Below are positions 25,710 through 34,231 of a stretch of 64,000 nt of DNA, piece after piece (the first letter of the stretch is position 1; every line of letters begins with the position of its first letter). This stretch comes from Gp6-AA40 sp036407095 (GTDB taxonomy: Bacteria; Acidobacteriota; Vicinamibacteria; Vicinamibacterales; UBA2999). Both the position numbers and the translations under genes were made by a program. Below the pieces are notes generated by a model. That model did not search any database. It saw only the letters and a list, made by a program, of their open reading frames with translations, and was not told where the DNA came from. Location of the stretch: contig DASWZV010000031.1 in the NCBI GenBank assembly GCA_036407095.1, positions 30,951 through 94,950 of the forward strand, written 5' to 3'.

Positions 25710-26708
25710 ATGAGAGGTCGACTGGCCGGAATCGGAATCGCGCTCGCCATCGTCATGCCCGCGCTGGCTCAGAGCCACTACACACCGCCGCGAACGCCCT
25801 GGGGCGATCCCGATCTTCAGGGGCTCTGGCCGGGCAACATGGGCGTGCCGATGCAGCGGCCCGTCGACTTTGGCGATCGGACGCAGCTCACTGACGCTGA
25901 ATTCGCGCGGCGAGAGGCGCAGTCCGCCGCGCAAGCCAAAGCCGACCGCGAGCTGTTCGTGAGACCTGGCGATGGCGGCACCGGCATCGGCGGGCCGTCG
26001 CATTGGGTCGAACGCGGGCGGCCGACGCACCAGGCATCGCTCATCATCGATCCGCCGAACGGCCGGCTACCGGCGCTGACACCCGAGGCCGAGCGCCGCC
26101 GCAAGGAGGCGAGAGGTGGTCGCGGCTTCACCGGCGAATGGCGCGGCGAAGCGGATTCGTTCGAGGATCTCAACATCTACTACCGCTGCATCACTCGAGG
26201 CGTTCTCGGTTCGGTCATCCCGGTGATCTACAGCAACGGCAACGAGATCGTGCAGGCGCCGGGTTACGTGGTCTTCCGCAACGAGATGATTCACGAGGGC
26301 CGGGTCATCCCGCTCGATGGCCGTCCGCATCCCGGTGCGGCGATCCGGATGTACATGGGCGATTCGCGCGGGCACTGGGACGGCGACGCTCTCGTGGTCG
26401 AGACGACGAACTTCACCGACAAGGTGGCGATCGGATCGAACGGCGCCGGCTATCCTGGAGACCCCGGCTATCACAGCCAGGCGTTGCGCCTCACCGAGCG
26501 CTTCACGCGCACGAGTGAGAACACGATGGACTACACCGCAACAGTAGACGATCCTCAGACGTGGACCAAACCGTGGACGCTGCTCATCGCCCTGACGCGC
26601 AGCAGCGATGCTGCGCTCTATGAGTACGCCTGTCACGAGGGGAACTACGCAATGCGCAACATCCTGAGCGGGGCTCGTGCCGACGAGGCGGCGAAGCGCT
26701 CACGTTAG
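25710..26708 (+). CDS. Secreted protein of the WEGDTLVVE family
   Basis: 332 residues with a signal peptide (IALAIVMPALAQ) and an AAGGGAG ribosome binding site. After the N-terminal TPPRTPWGDPDLQGLWPGN it carries the family blocks GHWDGDALVVETTNF, LRLTERFTRTSENTMDYTATVDDP and YEYACHEGNYAMRNILSGAR. These match the proteins at 5456 and 63208. The function is unknown. It starts 16 bases after the YceI-like gene, so the two may share a transcript. Confidence 0.78.
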   Translation: MRGRLAGIGIALAIVMPALAQSHYTPPRTPWGDPDLQGLWPGNMGVPMQRPVDFGDRTQLTDAEFARREAQSAAQAKADRELFVRPGDGGTGIGGPSHWVERGRPTHQASLIIDPPNGRLPALTPEAERRRKEARGGRGFTGEWRGEADSFEDLNIYYRCITRGVLGSVIPVIYSNGNEIVQAPGYVVFRNEMIHEGRVIPLDGRPHPGAAIRMYMGDSRGHWDGDALVVETTNFTDKVAIGSNGAGYPGDPGYHSQALRLTERFTRTSENTMDYTATVDDPQTWTKPWTLLIALTRSSDAALYEYACHEGNYAMRNILSGARADEAAKRSR

Positions 26709-26768
26709 CTTTCCATCGACTATTAAGGGAGAGCGCAGCAGCCCAAATCGCATGTAACGGAGTCTAAG

Positions 26769-27854
26769 ATGGCGACCAGCATGCGTTTCCTCGCGGTCGT
26801 CCTTTGTGGCGCTGTCGCCGCTGCCTGCTCTGGACCGCACCCGGCGGCAATCGAGGCGCGTGCGACGCCGTCACCCAGTGCGTCGAAGGAGCCCGGTGCC
26901 GCGCGATCGCAGACAATCCGCTGGACTGGCACGCTCGAGGCTGTCCGGTCGACGCGCGTCGCGGTGCCGCAGGTGACGGGACCGACCTACAGGATGACGC
27001 TCACGCGGATCGTCCGTAATGGGGCGGCCGTGGCGAAAGGCGACGTCATCGCCGAATTCGATCCACTGGAGCAGATCGATCAGGCGCGGCAAAGCGCGGC
27101 CAAATCCGACGATCTGGCCCACCAGGTCCGGCAGCGGATCGCCGACAATGCCGCCAATGCAGAAGGACGCCAGCTCGAGCGCGAGCAGGCCGAGGCCGAT
27201 CTCGCCAAGGCGCGGCTCGATGTGAGCAAGGCTCCGGTACTCGGCGAAATCGAGGCGCAGCAGAACACAATCCGGCTCGCCAAGGCTCGAGCGAAGGTCG
27301 AGAGTCTCCGGGTGACGCAGCCGCAGGAGGAGCGGGCGGATCGGGCCGCCCTCCGCATTCTCGAATTGCAGCGCGACCGCCAGCGCGCGGCGCAGGATCG
27401 CGCGCGCGCGAACCTCGAGAAGCTGCGGGTCAAGGCGCCTCTTTCGGGGATGGTGGCGCTTTCTACTGTCTACAACAACGGCTCGATGGTTCGACCGCAG
27501 GCCGGTGATCAGCTGTACCGGAACAACACGCTTCTGAATATCTTCGATCCAGGCGAGATGCTCGTGAGGGTCAACGTGGCCGAGCCCGACGGCGCGCTGC
27601 TCAAGCCGGGTCTGAACGCCAAGGTCTACGTCGACGCGTATCCCGACATGACACTTGGCGCCCGGTTCGTTGCCGCAAGCCCAGTGGCGGCCTCTGCCGC
27701 GCTGGGTCGCGGCGTCAAGACGTTCATGGCGGTCTTCCGACTCGAAGGGTCCGATCCGCGTCTGATGCCTGATCTATCGGCTGCGGTCGTGTTCGATATC
27801 GGTGAAAGGAGTCCTGCACCTTCCGAGCTTGCGTCGGCAGGAGTGGTGCGTTGA
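26769..27854 (+). CDS. HlyD/MacA-like adaptor lipoprotein
   Basis: 361 residues with lipobox VAAACS (Cys20) and a GGAG ribosome binding site in ACGGAGTCTAAG. The sequence shows the first lipoyl half (TRIVRNGAAVAKGDVIAEFDPLEQ), a long coiled-coil hairpin (about residues 100-225, rich in Ala, Arg, Glu, Leu), the second lipoyl half (VKAPLSGMVAL) and a beta-barrel (LLKPGLNAKVYVDAYPD). It is the first of three adaptors in one operon ending in a MacB-like permease. Confidence 0.88.
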   Translation: MATSMRFLAVVLCGAVAAACSGPHPAAIEARATPSPSASKEPGAARSQTIRWTGTLEAVRSTRVAVPQVTGPTYRMTLTRIVRNGAAVAKGDVIAEFDPLEQIDQARQSAAKSDDLAHQVRQRIADNAANAEGRQLEREQAEADLAKARLDVSKAPVLGEIEAQQNTIRLAKARAKVESLRVTQPQEERADRAALRILELQRDRQRAAQDRARANLEKLRVKAPLSGMVALSTVYNNGSMVRPQAGDQLYRNNTLLNIFDPGEMLVRVNVAEPDGALLKPGLNAKVYVDAYPDMTLGARFVAASPVAASAALGRGVKTFMAVFRLEGSDPRLMPDLSAAVVFDIGERSPAPSELASAGVVR

Positions 27855-29122
27855 GCCGCTTCCGAATCGTCTCAATCATCGTCATTACGGCGTCGGTCGC
27901 CATTGCGGTATGGGTTGGCACCGTGCAGTTCAGGGCGAGCGAGCGGGCGGCGTTGCCAATTTCGCCTGTTCGCTCGGGCGAGTTCGTTGCGGTCATACGC
28001 GCCAGGGGTCAGATTCAAGCGGATCGATCGATACCGGTCTATGCCCCGCTCGTACAGGATCTGCGAATCGCCTGGATGGCGCCTGCCAGCGAGCGCATCG
28101 AAGAGGGGGCGTCTCTTCTTCGCTTCGATTCGAGTACGGCCGAGCGCGATCTGATACAGCGGCGCGCGGCCGCCGAAAAAGCGCGCGCCAGCCTGGACAA
28201 GGAGATCTCTGAAGCCAAATCCGCAGCCGAGCACGACCAGCATGATCTGAACGATGCACGCCTGGCCGTCGAACTGGCGCAGCTCGATACCGCAGACAGT
28301 GATTTCGTGGCCCGTCTGGACGCCGAGCGCCATCGCATCGACCTCGGTGTCGCGCGCCAGAAACTCAAACAGCTTGAAGCTGAGGTGGCCGAACGAGAGG
28401 CGTCGCGAGAGTCGAAGCAGGCATCGCTTCGGCGGCAGCTCGAGGCCGCCGAGATGTGGGTCCGGCTCGTCGAGGGCCAGATCGAACGCATGGACATTCA
28501 TGCGCCGATTTCGGGATTCGCGATCTACTCCGCCAATCGAAACTCGCTGGCGGCGCAGGTGAGCGGCGCCACGCAGCCATACCGTGTCGGCGACCAGGTG
28601 CCCGCGGGCATGAACCTCGCGACCATTCCCGATTTGTCCTCGCTCCTGATCGACGCATCCGTGGAAGAGATCGATCGCGGCCGGATGCGCGTGGGCGACG
28701 AAGTGATCGTCCGCATCGATGCACTGCCCGAGGTATCGATTCCAGCCAGGCTGACGACGATCTCGCCGCTGGCAGAGATATCGCTCGACTCGCGCGGTCG
28801 CGAGTTTCACGTGTACGCGGCGCTCGGCTCGCGCGGCGACGAGCGCATCAGGCCGGGCATGAACGGCACACTCGACGTCGTCATCAAGCGGATTCCCGCT
28901 GCGACGATCGTCCCGGCGAAGGCGCTGTTCACTCGCCGTGGAAAGCCCACGATCTACGCCGTCTCGCCGGACGGGTTCAAACCGATCGAAGTGGAGGTCC
29001 TTGCGCGCAACCCCGACGAGGTTGCGGTGAAAGGCGTGAGCGCCAGGACGCAGGTCGCCACGGTTGATCCGCTGTTGGATGCCGTCAACGAGAAGGCGCT
29101 CGCAGATACAGGCACCAAATGA
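27851..29122 (+). CDS. HlyD-family adaptor, second of three
   Basis: 423 residues, with a TTG start inside the stop of the preceding gene (TTGA overlap). One N-terminal membrane anchor (IVSIIVITASVAIAVWVG), a long helical hairpin (about residues 80-205), the lipoyl segment IDAPISGFAIY-like (MDIHAPISGFAIY) and a beta-barrel (ADEVIVRIDALPEVSIPARLTTISP type sequence). It should sit in the periplasm with the other adaptors of the operon. Confidence 0.87.
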   Translation: MSRFRIVSIIVITASVAIAVWVGTVQFRASERAALPISPVRSGEFVAVIRARGQIQADRSIPVYAPLVQDLRIAWMAPASERIEEGASLLRFDSSTAERDLIQRRAAAEKARASLDKEISEAKSAAEHDQHDLNDARLAVELAQLDTADSDFVARLDAERHRIDLGVARQKLKQLEAEVAEREASRESKQASLRRQLEAAEMWVRLVEGQIERMDIHAPISGFAIYSANRNSLAAQVSGATQPYRVGDQVPAGMNLATIPDLSSLLIDASVEEIDRGRMRVGDEVIVRIDALPEVSIPARLTTISPLAEISLDSRGREFHVYAALGSRGDERIRPGMNGTLDVVIKRIPAATIVPAKALFTRRGKPTIYAVSPDGFKPIEVEVLARNPDEVAVKGVSARTQVATVDPLLDAVNEKALADTGTK

Positions 29123-30411
29123 TTCGCCGCGCGATTGCCCTCGTGGCGCTATCGGGCGCGATTATCGCCGCCGGCTTCGGCGCGGGCCGTGGACTACGAG
29201 TCGCCATGAACGCGCTCGTAGAGAAGCCCGACAGCACCGTGCCGACGACAACCGTCCGGCGCACCGGTGTGGCCATCGAGGTGTCCACACGCGGCGAGTT
29301 ACAGGGCGGCGGCTCGCGGCCATTGATCGTGCCCAGGGCAGGCGTGTCGGAGCTGCCGATCACCTTTCTTCGCGACACCGGTGCACTCGTCAATGCGGGC
29401 GACGTCGTCGCGACGTTCGATGCCAGCGGTCAACAGTTCGATCTGGCGGAGGCGGAGGCCGATCTCGAGGAAGCGAGACAGCAGCAGATCAAGGCTGAAG
29501 CCGACACGCTCCTCGCGCTCGAAAAAGCGCGCCTCGAGGTCGTGATCAGTGAGGCCGACGTCAGGATCTCGGAGCTCGACCAGCGCGAGAACGATTTCCT
29601 CGGATCGGTGCAGCGGCGAAAGAAGGAGATCGCGCTCGAGCAGGCGCGCAATCACCACGAGCAGGCGCGCGTCGACCTCACGCACCGCGAGGAGGCCAAG
29701 CAGACGGGAGTCGATGTGCAGAGGGCGGCCGTCAGGGAGGCGCAAGCCAAGGTGGACACGACGCGCCAGACGATCGAAGGTTTGACACTGCGGGCGCCGA
29801 CATCGGGTTACGTCCAGCTGGCTGAGAACACCAACGGGGTCAGCGTGCTGTTCTACGGTATGCAGGTACCGACGTTTCAACTCGGGGATTCGGCGCGTCC
29901 CGGTCAAGTGGTGGCACAGATTCCCGACATGAGCAGCTGGGAGGTGAGCACCCAGATTCTGGAGACCGACCGCGCCTTTCTGCAAGTCGGTCAACGCGCC
30001 ATCGTCCGCCCCAAGGCGATGCCAGGCAAGGAGTTCGACGGCCACATCAGCGTGCTTGGCGGATCCGCAGGGAGTGCCTGGAACCGCACGTTCAACTGTC
30101 GCATTGCACTGGATCGCGCCGACGAAGGTCTTCGACCCGGACTGAGCGTCGACATCGTGATCCGGGTCGAAACGCTCGACAACGTTCTGTGGGTGCCCTC
30201 CCAGGCCGTGTTCCAACGGGAAGGACGCTGGTTCGTCTACCGTCAGGCGCCCGAGGGCTTCGTCACCCATCCGGTCACGCTGATTCGGCGAACCGAGAGT
30301 CAGGCGGTCCTCAAAGGGATCGACGAGGGCGTGACGATCGCGCTGGCGGAGCCGGGCAAACGGAAGCTGACCACGCGGTCGACAGGTCCGCTCGGAGCGC
30401 TCGGCAAGTGA
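29119..30411 (+). CDS. HlyD-family adaptor, third of three
   Basis: 430 residues, starting in an ATGA overlap with the previous gene. N-terminal anchor (AIALVALSGAIIAAGFGAGRG), a first lipoyl-like half (PITFLRDTGALVNAGDVVATFDASG), a coiled-coil hairpin (about 110-220), the second half (LRAPTSGYVQL) and a barrel domain (GQRAIVRPKAMPGKEFDGHIS). Close in design to the second adaptor, but different enough in sequence that these are not recent duplicates. Confidence 0.87.
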   Translation: MIRRAIALVALSGAIIAAGFGAGRGLRVAMNALVEKPDSTVPTTTVRRTGVAIEVSTRGELQGGGSRPLIVPRAGVSELPITFLRDTGALVNAGDVVATFDASGQQFDLAEAEADLEEARQQQIKAEADTLLALEKARLEVVISEADVRISELDQRENDFLGSVQRRKKEIALEQARNHHEQARVDLTHREEAKQTGVDVQRAAVREAQAKVDTTRQTIEGLTLRAPTSGYVQLAENTNGVSVLFYGMQVPTFQLGDSARPGQVVAQIPDMSSWEVSTQILETDRAFLQVGQRAIVRPKAMPGKEFDGHISVLGGSAGSAWNRTFNCRIALDRADEGLRPGLSVDIVIRVETLDNVLWVPSQAVFQREGRWFVYRQAPEGFVTHPVTLIRRTESQAVLKGIDEGVTIALAEPGKRKLTTRSTGPLGALGK

Positions 30412-31652
30412 TACTCCTGTCCGACTTCGCGCAGGCACTGGAGAATCTTCGAGCGCAGAAGACGCGCACGCTGCTCACGACCTCGGGCATCGTCTTTGGT
30501 GTCGGCTCGGTCATCGGGATGATGGCCATCGGCGCCGGTGCGAAGGAGGAGACGCTTCAGTTCATCGAACGTCTTGGCGTGCGCAACATCATGGTCGATT
30601 CCGTGCCGGCGTCGAGCTCGCAGGAAATGCAGCAGCGGCGGCAGTCTTCGCCGGGGCTCACCCACCGCGACGCCCGCGTGCTCCACACCAACATCGACGC
30701 CATCGAGGCGATGTCGGTGCGCAAGACGATGCGTCCGGCTGCGCTGCTGCCGAAGCCGTCGCAGAACCCGCCCGAGATGTACGGCGTGGAAGCGACCTAC
30801 AGCAAGATTCACAGTCTCAGGCTCGCCGAAGGCGGCTTCTTCGACGAACGCGCCGATCAGTCGAGCGCGGCCGTTGCCGTTCTTGGTGAAACGGCGAAGG
30901 TGAGCCTGCTCGGCTACGAACCTGCTCTCGGCAAATTCGTGAAGATCGACGGCATCTGGCTCGAGGTGGTGGGCGTCCTCGAGGAACAGGTCGCGCAGAA
31001 TCCGCGTCGCGAGAGCAGCGCGACGCCCGACGTGAACAACGTCATCTACATCCCGATCAACACGTTCGAATATCGCTTTCAGGATCCGGGTGCGGGGCTG
31101 AAGGACGAGCTCGCGGGCGTGGACCTGCAAGTGGCGGCCGGTCAAGATAGCATCGAGGTGGCCAAGATCGTGACCGCCGTCCTCGATTCAACTCACCGCG
31201 GGACGGCCGATTTCACGGTGACGATCCCGGCCGATCTGCTCGCACAGCAACAGCGAACGCAGGCGATCTTTACATACGTCATGGTGGCCATCGCCGCGAT
31301 CTCACTCCTGGTCGGCGGCATCGGCATCATGAACATCGTGCTCGCCACCGTGCTGGAACGCACGCGCGAGATTGGCGTACGCCGTTCGGTGGGCGCCAGA
31401 CGCCTGGACATCGCGCGGCAGTTCGTGAGCGAAGCCGTGTTGATTTCGGCAGGAGGCGGAATGCTCGGCATCGGCTTCGGTTTCATCCTCGCCTGGGGGA
31501 TTGCGCGAACCGCGGAGTGGACGACGATCGTGAGCACGATGTCGGTCGTGATGGCCTTCGGCGTATCGGTGACCGTGGGCGTCCTCTTTGGCGTGTACCC
31601 CGCGCTCAAGGCCGCTCGCATCGACCCGATCGACGCGCTCCGCTATGAATGA
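30408..31652 (+). CDS. MacB-type ABC transporter permease without ATPase domain
   Basis: 414 residues from the GTG at 30408, which overlaps the stop of the third adaptor (GTGA); the open frame extends upstream to 30189, but inside that adaptor gene. The first membrane segment (ALENLRAQKTRTLLTTSGIVFGVGSVIGMMAIGAG) is the MacB_PCD start; a periplasmic domain follows, then the FtsX domain with three membrane segments (VMVAIAAISLLVGGIGIMNIVLATVLERTREIG) and the typical end DPIDALRYE. The MacB N-terminal ATPase domain is absent, and none is encoded next to it, so the ATPase must come from elsewhere. Confidence 0.92.
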   Translation: MILLSDFAQALENLRAQKTRTLLTTSGIVFGVGSVIGMMAIGAGAKEETLQFIERLGVRNIMVDSVPASSSQEMQQRRQSSPGLTHRDARVLHTNIDAIEAMSVRKTMRPAALLPKPSQNPPEMYGVEATYSKIHSLRLAEGGFFDERADQSSAAVAVLGETAKVSLLGYEPALGKFVKIDGIWLEVVGVLEEQVAQNPRRESSATPDVNNVIYIPINTFEYRFQDPGAGLKDELAGVDLQVAAGQDSIEVAKIVTAVLDSTHRGTADFTVTIPADLLAQQQRTQAIFTYVMVAIAAISLLVGGIGIMNIVLATVLERTREIGVRRSVGARRLDIARQFVSEAVLISAGGGMLGIGFGFILAWGIARTAEWTTIVSTMSVVMAFGVSVTVGVLFGVYPALKAARIDPIDALRYE

Positions 31653-31821
31653 ACCCGATGTTCGGCGGCGATCACCGTATTGCAAGCCGCACACGGTTAT
31701 GGTAATCACGCCAGCACGCTCCCTGGCCGCCGGACGCACGAGCTATGACTTTCAGCCCGGGCGCGAAAGTTGCTTCGTGGAAGTTTAGGGCGCTGCGGAC
31801 TGTAACCCCCAGTTACCAGTT

Positions 31822-34110
31822 TTGCACGGCCCAAGGAGTCCGGTTCTGAACGGGAAGGGTTCATCATTCAAGCATCGGCCTGACTGTTTCGGTCCGTTTC
31901 CGGTTCGCGCCGACCTCGGTGTGAGTCGTTTCGGACCCGCCTATCTTGGCCGCGATCCATCTACCAACACGCGGGTCGTGATCCGCACGTTCGACGTGTC
32001 TCCGGAATGGCGCGAGTTCGGAGAAGTGTCCGATCTGCTCAACGCGTTCCGAAAGCTGTGCGAGACGACGCTCGATCACCCGAGCCTGCCACATCCTCGG
32101 GCCTTCGGGGCCGAGGGGGACATCCCGTACCTCGTGTATCCAGATCTCGCGGGTACTACGATGGACGCGGTCATCCGGCAGGATGGCCCTCGACCTGTCG
32201 CGGAGGTCCTGCAGCGCGCACGACAGCTGGCCGACGCAATCGACTTCGCTGCGCGCGCCGGCGTCCATCACGGGATGATGGCGCCCTGCGACGTGTTCCT
32301 CGATGGTGCGCGGACAAAAGTCACAGGGTTCGGGCTTGCGCAGGCGTTCATCAAGGTCGGAATCCCTGCGGAGGCGGGAGCTCCGTACGGCTCCGCGCAA
32401 CGGCTGGCGGGCGCGCCGCCAACGATTGCAGACGATATCTATTCACTTGCGGCCATCACCCTGGAGCTGCTCATCGGGACACCCCCGGATCCAATCCAGT
32501 CCACGAGCCCTGCACTCCGTGAGGCACAGGGTCTCCTCGAGCGTCGTCGTGTCCAGCGCCCTGCTCCCCACGAAACGCGTGTGTTCACGGCGATCGCTGG
32601 CGTGGACGCCGGGAAGTTGCGCGCGGCCTTCGCGGCGGCGTTTTCCGACGAACCGAACCAGAGACCATCGACTGCCTCTGAATTCGTCGAAAGCCTCCAG
32701 GACGCCATCTCGATCAAACGCGAGATGGACGAGCCCACGCCAGGTGTGGTGGCACTCCCGGTCTTCCGCGATGAACGCAAGAATCCACCTTCCGCTTCGG
32801 TGTTGGACATGGAGGCCGCAGAAGACGGTTGGACAAGCCTCGAGCCACCTCGCCGTGCGCCCATCGTCGCCGACAGGCGAGAGACGCCGGCCAAGAGCCA
32901 GCCGCGTACCCGGGGATCACAGGCACTCGCACACGAACCGCGAGAGCGCAAGCGTGAGAGCCGCGTGGTTCGACTCGAGCCGGTCGTCGACGACGCGTTC
33001 CTGGCAGAAGTTGCACCGCCGCCTGCACGCTCGATCGACGAAGCGCCGTATGTCACTCCTGGCCGGGTGGAGTCACGGGGCCTCCTCGTCGCGGTAGTCG
33101 TTGCCGTCAGTTTCGCGGCCGGACTTGCTGGAGGGCTCATCATTGGACAGCGTTCGAGTCCGACGATCGAGTCGATAATCGGCAGCCACGAGTCGGTCGC
33201 TGCTTCTCAACCCACGCGAGCAGCGACAGAGGATCCAGCGATACCGGTTCCAAATCCACTCGCCTCAACCCCGCCGACAGTGCCTCCAGAGTCGGATAAG
33301 ACGGCATCGAGTCCCGAGCCGAACGCCGCACCTGTGGCACCTGAACCCTCGTTGCCTGCTGTCGAACCGGGCCGTCTTCTCGTCCGCTCGACGCCGGCTG
33401 GTGCCCAGGTGCTGGTTGACGGCCGACGGAGCGGTGTCACGCCGCTCGATCTTCGCGAGCTCGCCTTCGGAGCGCATACGATTGAGGTGTCGCACCCAGG
33501 TTACGACACGCGGCGGCAGCAGGTGATCGTGAGCGAACGTCGTCCCACACGATCGGTCGACTTCGAGCTTCGTCCCGCCGGCGCGCCAGCGGATGCCACA
33601 GAGGATCCAGAGCTGAACGCCGTCACTGCACCTCACCGCGGTACTGCTTTCGAACCCGGCCGCCTTATCGTCCGCTCGACCCCGGCCGGTGCCAATGTCG
33701 TGGTCGACAGCCGAACGCGCGGTGTCACGCCGCTCGTCATTACCGAGCTCGCCTTCGGCATACATACGATCGAGGTCACGTATCCAGGTCAGGCCACGAG
33801 GTGGCTGCGGGTAACCTTGAGCGAACGGCGTGCGGCACAATCGGTTGATTTCGATTTTCGTCCCACGATCGCGGCGGCAATCGAAGCAGCGACGGCAACG
33901 ACCGGCTCGCTGCAGGTGGCCTCGCGTCCGACAGGGGGAAAGGTCTTCGTCGACGACAGTTTTATTGGAACCACGCCGTTGCTGCTGTCGAACGTCCAAG
34001 TCGGATCGAGGCATCTGAAAGTCGAGATGCCGGGCTACAAGCCCTGGACGTCATCGGTTCAGATCGAGCCGGGTGCACGGTCTCGAGTGACGGCAGATCT
34101 CGAGCAATGA
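31822..34110 (+). CDS. Pseudokinase with three C-terminal PEGA domains
   Basis: About 762 residues from the TTG at 31822. Residues 20-295 have a Ser/Thr-kinase fold (LGVSRFGPAYLGRD as glycine loop; DDIYSLAAITLELLIGTPP as the F-helix region), but the catalytic residues are lost: Arg55 replaces the ATP Lys (VVIR), HGMMAP (150-155) replaces HRDLKP, and GFG (169-171) replaces DFG. One membrane segment lies at about 420-442, then a Pro/Ser-rich linker and three PEGA repeats (about 516-585, 613-682, 695-762) outside the membrane. PEGA domains occur in surface proteins, so this may be a non-catalytic transmembrane scaffold. A good AAGGAG lies after the TTG (31833-31838), seven bases before an in-frame CTG at 31846, so the true start is uncertain. 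Confidence 0.8.
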   Translation: MHGPRSPVLNGKGSSFKHRPDCFGPFPVRADLGVSRFGPAYLGRDPSTNTRVVIRTFDVSPEWREFGEVSDLLNAFRKLCETTLDHPSLPHPRAFGAEGDIPYLVYPDLAGTTMDAVIRQDGPRPVAEVLQRARQLADAIDFAARAGVHHGMMAPCDVFLDGARTKVTGFGLAQAFIKVGIPAEAGAPYGSAQRLAGAPPTIADDIYSLAAITLELLIGTPPDPIQSTSPALREAQGLLERRRVQRPAPHETRVFTAIAGVDAGKLRAAFAAAFSDEPNQRPSTASEFVESLQDAISIKREMDEPTPGVVALPVFRDERKNPPSASVLDMEAAEDGWTSLEPPRRAPIVADRRETPAKSQPRTRGSQALAHEPRERKRESRVVRLEPVVDDAFLAEVAPPPARSIDEAPYVTPGRVESRGLLVAVVVAVSFAAGLAGGLIIGQRSSPTIESIIGSHESVAASQPTRAATEDPAIPVPNPLASTPPTVPPESDKTASSPEPNAAPVAPEPSLPAVEPGRLLVRSTPAGAQVLVDGRRSGVTPLDLRELAFGAHTIEVSHPGYDTRRQQVIVSERRPTRSVDFELRPAGAPADATEDPELNAVTAPHRGTAFEPGRLIVRSTPAGANVVVDSRTRGVTPLVITELAFGIHTIEVTYPGQATRWLRVTLSERRAAQSVDFDFRPTIAAAIEAATATTGSLQVASRPTGGKVFVDDSFIGTTPLLLSNVQVGSRHLKVEMPGYKPWTSSVQIEPGARSRVTADLEQ

Positions 34111-34231
34111 ATGATCGCTCCGGATTGGCCGCGTCATTCGTCCTGTATCGGTCTATAGGCAGACTCGCGCGGACCTCGTGAACACGGGCTCGCCTGTTCA
34201 CGAGGTCTGACCTGTCACGGTCTCTTCATCG

